Source: Erythrobacter sp. UBA2510
GTDB taxonomy: Bacteria; Pseudomonadota; Alphaproteobacteria; Sphingomonadales; Sphingomonadaceae
Direction: 5' to 3'
NCBI GenBank assembly: GCA_002341345.1
Contig: DDNW01000073.1
Coordinates: forward strand, 16,905 to 23,214
Length of the DNA: 6,310 nucleotides
Below the pieces are notes generated by a model. It saw nothing but the letters and a program-made list of their open reading frames with translations. It did no database searches and had not been told where the DNA came from. Of the stretch, positions 1 to 5,380 are shown piece after piece. Within the stretch, counting starts at the first letter, position 1. Every line of letters begins with the position of its first letter. Both the position numbers and the translations under genes were made by a program.

Positions 1-90
1 GCCGATTGCCGCCTGCCGATCGCCCCTTGCAGCGAGGCGGCGAAAGAGGCAGTGGACGCGGCGATGAAAGTTGCAGGAGTAACCAGTTGA
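1..90 (+). CDS. dapA: C-terminal end of probable 4-hydroxy-tetrahydrodipicolinate synthase (partial, 5' end outside window)
   Basis: Reading from base 1 gives 29 codons and a TGA at 88-90. The peptide contains RLPIAPCSEAAKEAVDAAM and ends KVAGVTS. This looks like the tail of alphaproteobacterial DapA: an 'RLPI.P.(S/T)E' stretch followed by an amphipathic helix ending 'AAM..AG'. DapA is a cytoplasmic lyase-family (beta/alpha)8 enzyme that condenses pyruvate with aspartate semialdehyde in the lysine/diaminopimelate pathway; the catalytic lysine and barrel lie upstream of the window. The downstream context supports the call, because dapA commonly sits just upstream of smpB in Alphaproteobacteria. 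Its stop overlaps the TTG start of the next gene by three bases, so the two are likely translated from one mRNA. With only 29 residues visible this rests on tail similarity plus synteny, not on catalytic residues. Confidence 0.7.
   Translation, partial: ADCRLPIAPCSEAAKEAVDAAMKVAGVTS
75..79 (+). promoter_or_regulatory. Shine-Dalgarno AGGAG that fixes a TTG start for the DUF885 lipoprotein
   Basis: AGGAG lies inside the last codons of dapA, 7 nt before the TTG at 87. It is the best ribosome-binding match near this junction. The TTG start yields a clean lipoprotein signal peptide directly, whereas an ATG at position 6 would add 27 arginine- and glycine-rich residues read through dapA out of frame. 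The site therefore decides the start. Confidence 0.8.
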
Positions 91-1424
91 GCCTTACCGT
101 CATTCGGCCCGCCCTAGTTCTCACCTCAGCCCTCGCGCTCGCTTCCTGCGCTACGACCGCTCCGCAATCGGCAGCCGCGCCGCCCTCGCTGGACGATCTG
201 GCCCGCGATTATCTGGCGGTGCAGCTGGCCATCGGCGAGAAGGATCCGGGCTATGTCGATGCCTATTACGGACCGGCGGAACTAAAGGCGAAGGCCGAGG
301 CCGAGGACGCCGGGATGACGCTGCCCATGCTCCAGGCGCGGGTGGTGGCGCTCGACGCCACGCTGGCGGCGATCGAGACCGTGCCGGGTTCGGAGGATGC
401 CGGGCGGGTGCGCTACCTGCGCGCGATCCTCAGCGCGGCGAAGGTGCGTCTGAGGATGCTGCGCGGCGAGACGATCCCGTTCCAGGACGAGGCTGAGGGG
501 TTGTTCGGGGTCCGGCCCGAGATGATCGACCTCACCACGCTCGACCCGGTGATTGAAGAGATCGACGCACTGGTCCCCGGTGAGGGGCCGCTGAATCTCC
601 GTCTCAATGCCTATCGCGACAAGTTTGTCATCCCGGCCGAGAAGCTGCGCCCGGTGATCGACGCCGCAGTGGCCGAGTGCAAGGCGCGTACGCTTGCCCA
701 TATCGCGCTGCCCGAGGGTGAGCGGTTCGACCTCAGCCTCGTCACCGACAAGCCGTGGGGCGGGTTCAACTATTATCAGGGCGATTATCACTCGGTTATC
801 GAAATCAACACCGACCTGCCGACCCGGCTGGATCGGGCGGTCGATGTCGGCTGTCATGAGGCCTATCCCGGCCACCATGTCTATTCGACGCTGATCGAAC
901 GCGACCGGGTCAACGGCATGGGGCAGATCGAGTTCACCCTTCTGCCGCTCTACAGCCCGCGCGCGATCGTCTCCGAAGGGTCTGCGGAATATGGCGTGAA
1001 AATGGCCTTTCCGGGCGACGACCAGATGACCTTCGAGCGCGACGTGCTCGCCCCGCTGGCCGGGATCGATGCCAGCGAGATCGAGGATTATTACGCGCTG
1101 CGCAAGGCGACCAGCGACCTCGGGGACGCCTATTATACTATCGCCGCAGGTTATCTCGACCAGACCATGACCCGCGAGGAGGTGATCGAGGCGCTGATGA
1201 AATACCAGCTGGCCAGCCGCGAGCGCGCCGAGGGCAGCCTCGGCTTCCTCGACACCTATCGCTCCTATGTCGTCAATTACGGCATGGGCTACGACCTTGT
1301 CGGCGACTACGTCGACCAGGCGGGCGAGGGCGAGACGCCGGCCAGTCGCGCGGCGCGGTGGGAGCGGTTCACCGGGATCCTCGCCAACCCGACGCTGCCT
1401 TCCGACCTGATCGTCGAGGAATAG
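87..1424 (+). CDS. DUF885 family lipoprotein, metallopeptidase-like
   Basis: This predicted 445-residue lipoprotein starts at TTG 87, with AGGAG 7 nt upstream and its first bases overlapping the dapA stop. The signal peptide runs from residue 1 to about 20, with a basic residue at R7, a hydrophobic core and a lipobox LASC at Cys21. The residue after Cys is Ala, not Asp, which fits outer-membrane sorting. The mature part carries the DUF885 landmarks: EKDPGYVDAYYGP near the N-terminus, a GGFNYYQGDYHS stretch mid-protein, and HEAYPGHH at residues 257-264. That motif is the family's HExxH-like zinc site. SEGSAEYG (296-303) follows about 35 residues later, where a third acidic ligand would be expected. 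By family knowledge these are Zn-peptidase-like proteins of the gluzincin type, but few have known substrates. It is shorter than many family members (often 550 or more residues). Peptidase activity is inferred from motifs. A role linked to the dapA product is not shown; the coupling may be positional only. Confidence 0.88.
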   Translation: MSLTVIRPALVLTSALALASCATTAPQSAAAPPSLDDLARDYLAVQLAIGEKDPGYVDAYYGPAELKAKAEAEDAGMTLPMLQARVVALDATLAAIETVPGSEDAGRVRYLRAILSAAKVRLRMLRGETIPFQDEAEGLFGVRPEMIDLTTLDPVIEEIDALVPGEGPLNLRLNAYRDKFVIPAEKLRPVIDAAVAECKARTLAHIALPEGERFDLSLVTDKPWGGFNYYQGDYHSVIEINTDLPTRLDRAVDVGCHEAYPGHHVYSTLIERDRVNGMGQIEFTLLPLYSPRAIVSEGSAEYGVKMAFPGDDQMTFERDVLAPLAGIDASEIEDYYALRKATSDLGDAYYTIAAGYLDQTMTREEVIEALMKYQLASRERAEGSLGFLDTYRSYVVNYGMGYDLVGDYVDQAGEGETPASRAARWERFTGILANPTLPSDLIVEE

Positions 1425-1440
1425 AGACCGTCAGAGGAGC

Positions 1441-1472
1441 GTGCTGCGCTTTGCAATTGCGGAGCGCAGCAC
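1441..1472 (+). terminator. Strong stem-loop between the DUF885 gene and smpB; possible terminator or mRNA structure
   Basis: GTGCTGCGCT (1441-1450) is the exact reverse complement of AGCGCAGCAC (1463-1472). The helix can continue inward by two U-G wobbles and two G-C pairs to an AAUU tetraloop, giving up to 14 paired positions. It begins 16 nt after the DUF885 stop. No T-run follows (the next bases are CTACATGCC), so it is not a classical intrinsic terminator. Other possibilities are a processing or stability hairpin between co-transcribed genes, or a structure that shapes smpB translation, since it ends 18 nt before the smpB ATG. The structure itself is certain from sequence; its role is not. 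Confidence 0.5.
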
Positions 1473-1490
1473 CTACATGCCTTCCCCACC

Positions 1491-1973
1491 ATGGCCCGTC
1501 CCAAACCTCCCACCTTCGACAAGCAGAAGATCGTCGCCGAGAACCGCAAGGCGCGCTTCAACTACTTTATCGAGGAAACCTTCGAGGCGGGACTGGCGCT
1601 GTCGGGGACCGAGGTGAAGTCGCTGCGCGGCGGCGAGGGCACGATTGCCGACAGCTATGCCGAGGTCCGCGATGGCGAGTGCTGGCTGATCAATGCCAAC
1701 ATCCCCGAATTCAGCCATGGCAACCGCTTCAACCATGAGCCCAAGCGGCCGCGCAAGCTGTTGCTCAATGCGCGCGAGATCGAGAAGTTCGTCGGCGCGG
1801 TCGAGCGCAAGGGCATGACGCTGGTGCCGTTGTCGATCTACTTCAACTCACGCGGCCGGGCCAAGGTCGAGCTGGCTCTGGCCAAGGGCAAGCAGACCCA
1901 TGACAAGCGCGCCACGATCAAGGATCGGGACTGGCAGCGCGACAAGGCGCGGCTCCTGCGCGAACGCGGCTAA
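1491..1973 (+). CDS. smpB: SsrA-binding protein SmpB (tmRNA partner, trans-translation)
   Basis: The 160-residue product matches SmpB over its full length and has the family's usual size. SmpB binds tmRNA (SsrA) and brings it to ribosomes stalled on broken mRNAs, so the nascent chain is tagged for proteolysis and the ribosome is freed. Visible signatures are the N-terminal [14 protein letters not shown], the OB-fold core motif GTEVKSLR (near residue 39), SYAEVRDGE, the [15 protein letters not shown] loop, [18 protein letters not shown], and the basic tail [18 protein letters not shown]. That tail enters the mRNA channel in place of missing mRNA. MARPK is the normal beginning, so the ATG is secure even though no Shine-Dalgarno is visible just upstream. 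It lies 66 bp after the DUF885 gene, separated by a strong stem-loop, and is followed by a likely terminator. The tmRNA gene (ssrA) is not in the window. Confidence 0.98.
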   Translation: MARPKPPTFDKQKIVAENRKARFNYFIEETFEAGLALSGTEVKSLRGGEGTIADSYAEVRDGECWLINANIPEFSHGNRFNHEPKRPRKLLLNAREIEKFVGAVERKGMTLVPLSIYFNSRGRAKVELALAKGKQTHDKRATIKDRDWQRDKARLLRERG

Positions 1974-1979
1974 GCCTGC

Positions 1980-2035
1980 TGGCGGCCCCGCAGACACATA
2001 TTCTGTGTCCGGCCCGCCACGACCAAAATTTTTTT
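1980..2035 (+). terminator. Probable intrinsic terminator after smpB
   Basis: TGGCGG (1980-1985) pairs with CCGCCA (2014-2019), CC (1986-1987) can pair with GG (2011-2012), and inside this GACACA (1993-1998) pairs with TGTGTC (2004-2009) around a 5-nt loop. The composite hairpin starts 6 nt after the smpB stop. It is followed by CGACCAAAA and then seven T residues (2029-2035). The T-run starts 9 nt after the stem instead of directly, and the stem has an internal loop, so termination may be partial. It would separate smpB from the DUF2062/cckA unit. Confidence 0.6.
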
Positions 2036-2167
2036 AGCAAATGTCGTTTCGTAACAGGAATTTTCAGACCTTCGTCCCCATATCCATGGCATTGGCGCAC
2101 CGCACGTTCAGCCCCGGTTCGTAAGCGGGCTGGCAAACGGGCGGGGCGTAGAGATCGAGCGATAGGG

Positions 2168-2172
2168 AAAGG
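2168..2172 (+). promoter_or_regulatory. Ribosome-binding site (AAAGG) for the DUF2062 gene; start is ambiguous
   Basis: AAAGG lies 5 nt before ATG 2178. A second in-frame ATG at 2214 (codon 13) has GGAG at 2204-2207 with 6-nt spacing, which is at least as good. I kept the first start because the intervening residues (ARRKQGWLERQ) are basic and plausible for a cytoplasmic N-terminus, but the shorter protein cannot be excluded. Confidence 0.5.
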
Positions 2173-2177
2173 CTCGC

Positions 2178-2738
2178 ATGGCGAGGCGGAAACAGGGCTG
2201 GCTGGAGCGACAGATGCCGCGCCGCGAGGAGATGGGGAAGAGCCGCTGGCTCGCTCCCATCGCCCACCGCGTTGCCCGTTCCGAATTGTGGCGTTTTACC
2301 CGCCGTTCCGTCCCACGCGGCGCTGCCCTTGGCCTGTTTGCGGCCTTCATCGTCCCGGTTGGACAAGTTTTCCTCGCTGCTTTTCTGGCTTTGCCGGTGC
2401 GCGCCAACCTGCCGATTGCGGCGCTGGTGACACTCGTGACCAATCCGCTGACCATGCCTTTCTGGCTCTATGCCGCGAACTGGGTCGGCCGCTTCGTGCT
2501 CAAGATCGACGCGGCGACTATCGGTGCGGCGCATGAAAGCATCCATGCCGGGTTCTGGCAGGACTATGGCTGGTTCCTCGAAACAGCGGGCGTGACCGCC
2601 TTCGGTTTCGTGGTCCTGTCCGTGCTGTGCGCGGCACTGGGGTATCTGGCTTTCAGCTTCGCCTGGCGCATGATCGTCGCTCGCAAGTGGACGCGCCGCC
2701 CCGGAAGCGCCAAGATGCTCTCCACGCCAGCCGAATAG
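2178..2738 (+). CDS. DUF2062 domain small membrane protein
   Basis: This 186-residue predicted inner-membrane protein has a basic cytoplasmic N-terminus (residues 1-45). It then shows the DUF2062 pattern: RRSVPRGAALGLFAAFIVPVGQ (residues 42-63), a second hydrophobic stretch around 64-100 that holds TNPLTMPFWLY (88-98), and a long C-terminal hydrophobic segment at about 132-168. The tail is short and basic (WTRRPGSAK). The paired R.G.A.G.F..F.P.GQ and TNP.T..P.Y motifs are typical of the family, and the length is usual. No biochemical function is established for DUF2062 proteins that I can state. The gene ends 31 bp before cckA in the same direction, so they are probably co-transcribed. Its stop codon lies in the loop of a 9-bp hairpin. 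The upstream gap (2036-2177) shows GC-rich self-complementary pieces such as GCCCCG (2111-2116) with CGGGGC (2142-2147), but no convincing promoter. Confidence 0.88.
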   Translation: MARRKQGWLERQMPRREEMGKSRWLAPIAHRVARSELWRFTRRSVPRGAALGLFAAFIVPVGQVFLAAFLALPVRANLPIAALVTLVTNPLTMPFWLYAANWVGRFVLKIDAATIGAAHESIHAGFWQDYGWFLETAGVTAFGFVVLSVLCAALGYLAFSFAWRMIVARKWTRRPGSAKMLSTPAE

Positions 2739-2747
2739 GGCTGGCGT
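2724..2747 (+). other. Perfect 9-bp inverted repeat enclosing the DUF2062 stop codon
   Basis: ACGCCAGCC (2724-2732) and GGCTGGCGT (2739-2747) are exact reverse complements around the 6-nt loop GAATAG, whose last three bases are the TAG stop. No T-run follows. The hairpin ends just before the cckA Shine-Dalgarno (2752-2758). It may be a weak terminator or attenuator, a 3'-end stabiliser of a processed mRNA, or a modulator of cckA translation. Structure is seen; role is inferred. Confidence 0.55.
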
Positions 2748-2751
2748 TGCC

Positions 2752-2758
2752 GGGGGAG
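2752..2758 (+). promoter_or_regulatory. Shine-Dalgarno GGGGGAG for the GTG start of cckA
   Basis: A GGGGGAG purine run lies 11 nt before GTG 2770. The spacing is a little long. There is no in-frame ATG in the first 25 codons, and the protein from this GTG has a short polar N-terminus followed at once by the first membrane span, so this start fits best. The same heptamer precedes the DUF4139 gene. Confidence 0.6.
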
Positions 2759-2769
2759 TATCGAGCGGC

Positions 2770-5283
2770 GTGAGCGGCGCAGGCATTACCAAGCACCACG
2801 AACCGCAGGACCCGCAGAATCGGCGCGGCCGCGTTATCGATTCGCTCGGTGTGGCCGCAGCTGTGCTTGCGAGCATAGCACTCGTCCATTTCGCCACCGA
2901 AAGTTTGACTGTGACGCTGGCGTTTGCCGGCGGGCTGACCGTACTCGGTCTGATCGCCTTTGCCGCCGGACGGGCGCGCGGCGCGCCGCTGGCGGTGGGC
3001 GGCGAGAATGCGAGCCACGACTGGTCGGTGACGCGCAGCGCGATCGAGCATCCGGGCGTCGCGATCGGTGTCACCGACCGGGCCAATCGCCTCGTCTGCG
3101 CCAATGCGACCTATGAATTGTGGTTTGGCTCCGGCCATGCGCCCCCGCGTCTGCCAGTCGATGGCACCTCGCTCGATGCACTGGCGAATATGACGCGGGT
3201 GGCGTGGCGGGATGGCGGCACCGGCGAGGGGATCACGATAGCAGACGAGCAACGCAGCTGGGTCGCACGGGCGCAGCGGTCCGGGCGCGGCGACGATTTC
3301 CTGGTGTGGCGGTTCGAGCCGGTGCAGCGACGTGACAAGCTTTCGCTATTGGGCGACGAATTGACCGATGGCCTCGGGCGGATGCTCGGCGCGGCGGGGA
3401 TTGCGGTCGCGCTGGTCGTTCCCGATGGGGCGATCCGCAAGGTCAATCCGATCTTCGCACGGCGCGCGGTGGGCGATGCCGGGGCGCGGCTGGCCGGGCA
3501 GGACTTTGTCGCGTTGCTGCGCGCTGACGAGCGCGAACGCATCTTCTTCGCGCGCGAAGGCGCCAAGGGTGTGCCACAGATGCTGGTGCAGGTGCCGCTG
3601 GTCGATCCGGGCGAAGAGGCGGAGGCGGGCGCGGCTGCCGCCCCCGACATTCTCGCCAAGGCGCCTTCGCTCATGTTCCTGCTCGAACGCGGCGTCGGGC
3701 TGGGCGGCTGGAGTGCGGAAAGCGGCGGGCAGACACCGCAATTGCAGGCGCTGCTCGAGCAATTGCCGCTGGGCCTCGCGATGACCGACCGCGACGGGCA
3801 TTTCCTGTTCGCCAATCCGGCTTTCCACCGTGCGGCCGGGGTCGAGCGCGGCAGCTTGCCGCCTTACCCATCGGACCTGGTGATCCCGCGCGACAAGTCG
3901 GCACTGTCCGATGCGGTGCGCCGGTTCGGGCAGGGTGCGGCGAATAGCGGCGATATCGCGGTCCGCCTCAAGCACGAGCCGGAAGACCCGGTCTCGTTGC
4001 GGCTCGCAGGTGTGCGCGGACTGGGCGAGGCGGCGGTGCTCTTGAGCCTCGCCGACACCACCGAGGAAACACGGTTGCGGCGACAGGTCGCGCAGGCGAC
4101 CAAGATGCAGGCGGTCGGCCAGCTGGCGGGCGGCGTCGCGCATGACTTCAACAACGTACTGACCGCGATCATCGGTTATTGCGACCTCATGCTGCTCCGG
4201 CACATTCCGGGCGATAGCGATTACGATGACATTCAGCAGATCAAGGCGAACTCGAACCGCGCGGCCAGCCTGACGCGGCAATTGCTCGCCTTCTCGCGCC
4301 AGCAGACATTGCAGCCCGAGGTCCTGCAATTGCCCGACATTCTGGCAGAGGTCTCGCAGCTGCTGAAGCGACTGCTCGGTGCGAAGATCACGCTCGATAT
4401 CCGGCATGATCGTAACCTCGGTGCGGTACGTGCCGATCCGCGCCAGCTCGAGCAGGTGATCATCAACCTCGCCGTCAACGCGCGCGACGCAATCCAGGCG
4501 GCGGGCGGCGGCGAGAGTGCGAGCGGTACGCTGACTTTCTCCACCCGCGCGGTCGAGGCAGCCGATATTCGCCGCATGGGGTCCGAGATCATCCCGCCCG
4601 GTGCCTATACCGTGCTGATCGCGGAGGATACGGGCGGTGGCATCCCGCAAAATGTGATCGGCAAGATATTTGAACCCTTCTTCACCACCAAGGAGCAGGG
4701 CAAGGGCACCGGGCTGGGCCTATCGACCGTCTACGGCATCATCAAGCAGTCGGGCGGCTTCATCTTTGCCAGCAATGCCAAGGGCCCCTCCGGCACCACC
4801 AAGGGTGCGCGCTTCACCATCTACCTGCCCGTCCACTATGTTCTCGAAGGCGAGGAAACCGAGCAGTCGGGAAAACCGGCCGAAGAGGAAAGCCGCGAAT
4901 GGTCGGGCGGTGGGCGCATCCTGCTGGTCGAGGACGAGGACATGGTCCGTGCCGTCGCCGAGCGGGCTCTCGCCCGGCAAGGCTATCAGGTCACGACCGC
5001 GCGCGACGGCGACGAGGGCCTGGAACTCGTCACCGAGGCCGGGCAGTTTGACCTTGTCGTCAGCGACGTCGTCATGCCCAGCATGGACGGCCCCGCCATG
5101 GCGCGCGAGATCCGCAAACGCGATCCCAAGCTACCAGTGCTGTTCATGTCGGGCTATGCCGAGGCGCAATTGCGCGACGAGATCGATATTGAGGCGATGC
5201 ATTTCATCCCCAAACCCTTCAGCGTCCAACAGATCGCCGACAAGGTCCATTACGTGCTCACGACCGAGAAGCGTAAAAAGTAA
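2770..5283 (+). CDS. cckA: Hybrid sensor histidine kinase CckA (cell-cycle kinase)
   Basis: The 837-residue protein has two N-terminal membrane spans (about 22-42 and 45-67). PAS-like sensory segments follow near 87-190 (degenerate), 200-300 and 322-430; the last has the clearest PAS pattern (GLAMTDRDGHFLFANPAF). The DHp domain has the phospho-acceptor in GGVAHDFNN at His458. The ATPase domain has the N box with Asn566/Asn570, the G1 motif EDTGGGIP (619-626), the F box FEPFF (634-638) and the G2 motif GKGTGLGLS (644-652). The C-terminal receiver has acidic E721/D722/E723, phospho-Asp766, Ser794 and Lys815. All catalytic residues are present, so it should be active. KMQAVGQLAGG, RQLLAFSRQQTLQP and the FMSGYAE...PKPFSVQQ ending match CckA closely. 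In Caulobacter, CckA passes phosphate through ChpT to CtrA and CpdR and can reverse the flow. Length exceeds Caulobacter CckA (about 690), mainly through the sensory region. Function here is inferred by homology. Confidence 0.92.
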   Translation: MSGAGITKHHEPQDPQNRRGRVIDSLGVAAAVLASIALVHFATESLTVTLAFAGGLTVLGLIAFAAGRARGAPLAVGGENASHDWSVTRSAIEHPGVAIGVTDRANRLVCANATYELWFGSGHAPPRLPVDGTSLDALANMTRVAWRDGGTGEGITIADEQRSWVARAQRSGRGDDFLVWRFEPVQRRDKLSLLGDELTDGLGRMLGAAGIAVALVVPDGAIRKVNPIFARRAVGDAGARLAGQDFVALLRADERERIFFAREGAKGVPQMLVQVPLVDPGEEAEAGAAAAPDILAKAPSLMFLLERGVGLGGWSAESGGQTPQLQALLEQLPLGLAMTDRDGHFLFANPAFHRAAGVERGSLPPYPSDLVIPRDKSALSDAVRRFGQGAANSGDIAVRLKHEPEDPVSLRLAGVRGLGEAAVLLSLADTTEETRLRRQVAQATKMQAVGQLAGGVAHDFNNVLTAIIGYCDLMLLRHIPGDSDYDDIQQIKANSNRAASLTRQLLAFSRQQTLQPEVLQLPDILAEVSQLLKRLLGAKITLDIRHDRNLGAVRADPRQLEQVIINLAVNARDAIQAAGGGESASGTLTFSTRAVEAADIRRMGSEIIPPGAYTVLIAEDTGGGIPQNVIGKIFEPFFTTKEQGKGTGLGLSTVYGIIKQSGGFIFASNAKGPSGTTKGARFTIYLPVHYVLEGEETEQSGKPAEEESREWSGGGRILLVEDEDMVRAVAERALARQGYQVTTARDGDEGLELVTEAGQFDLVVSDVVMPSMDGPAMAREIRKRDPKLPVLFMSGYAEAQLRDEIDIEAMHFIPKPFSVQQIADKVHYVLTTEKRKK
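3738..5173 (+). repeat. Iterated palindromic octamer GCAATTGC (five copies within cckA, a sixth before smpB)
   Basis: Copies start at 3738, 3759, 4278, 4326 and 5166 in cckA, plus one at 1453 in the loop region of the stem-loop upstream of smpB. Every CAATTG I found in the window is flanked by G and C, so all six are full octamers. In cckA all five are read as nnG-CAA-TTG-Cnn, giving Gln-Leu. Both codons are the AT-richer choice in a GC-rich gene. The copies are dispersed and have no shared flanks beyond the octamer, so this is a short word repeat and not a mobile element. Confidence 0.75.
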
Positions 5284-5342
5284 TCCGCCCCCAACCGCAG
5301 CAGACGGTTCATGCGCGATACAGTTTGTGTAACACTATATCA

Positions 5343-5361
5343 TCGGAAATTCATGTTCCGA
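5343..5361 (+). promoter_or_regulatory. Small inverted repeat in the DUF4139 leader
   Basis: TCGGAA (5343-5348) and TTCCGA (5356-5361) are exact reverse complements around a 7-nt spacer. They sit 5 nt before the ribosome-binding run. It could be an operator half-site pair or a short mRNA hairpin near the Shine-Dalgarno. A 6-bp match with this spacing can arise by chance, so confidence is low. Confidence 0.3.
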
Positions 5362-5366
5362 AAATC

Positions 5367-5373
5367 GGGGGAG
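5367..5373 (+). promoter_or_regulatory. Shine-Dalgarno GGGGGAG for the DUF4139 gene
   Basis: GGGGGAG lies 7 nt before ATG 5381, an ideal spacing. Upstream in this frame a TAA at 5330-5332 closes the reading frame with no alternative start between, so the ATG is fixed. Confidence 0.8.
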
Positions 5374-5380
5374 TTGCCAG

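Noticed and set aside
1477..1608. Out-of-frame ATG upstream of smpB with GGAG 12 nt before it
   Set aside because: It would encode about 43 Pro/Ser/Arg-rich residues ending in TGA inside smpB, with no family resemblance. Recorded only because it could compete with the smpB start.
2036..2177. Promoter or small RNA between the smpB terminator and the DUF2062 gene
   Set aside because: GGAAT at 2057 suggested an EcfG-type -35, but no matching GTT lies at the right spacing, and I found no sigma-70 pair. GC-rich self-complementary pieces are present but no coherent RNA fold.
2064..3104. Long open frame on the minus strand (346 codons)
   Set aside because: It runs antisense to the DUF2062 gene and the start of cckA and shows no recognisable domain. 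Long antisense frames are expected in GC-rich DNA.
3346..4650. 434-codon open frame on the minus strand inside cckA
   Set aside because: It is the mirror of the well-supported kinase coding frame, has low-complexity Arg/His/Gln-rich translation and no motif.
5293..5309. AACCG/CGGTT hairpin after cckA as a terminator
   Set aside because: The stem is only 5 bp with a 7-nt loop and no T-run, so it is too weak to call.
4670..5332. 220-codon + strand frame overlapping the end of cckA
   Set aside because: It is out of frame with the ATPase and receiver domains, Ser/Arg/Pro-rich, and without a ribosome site or domain.
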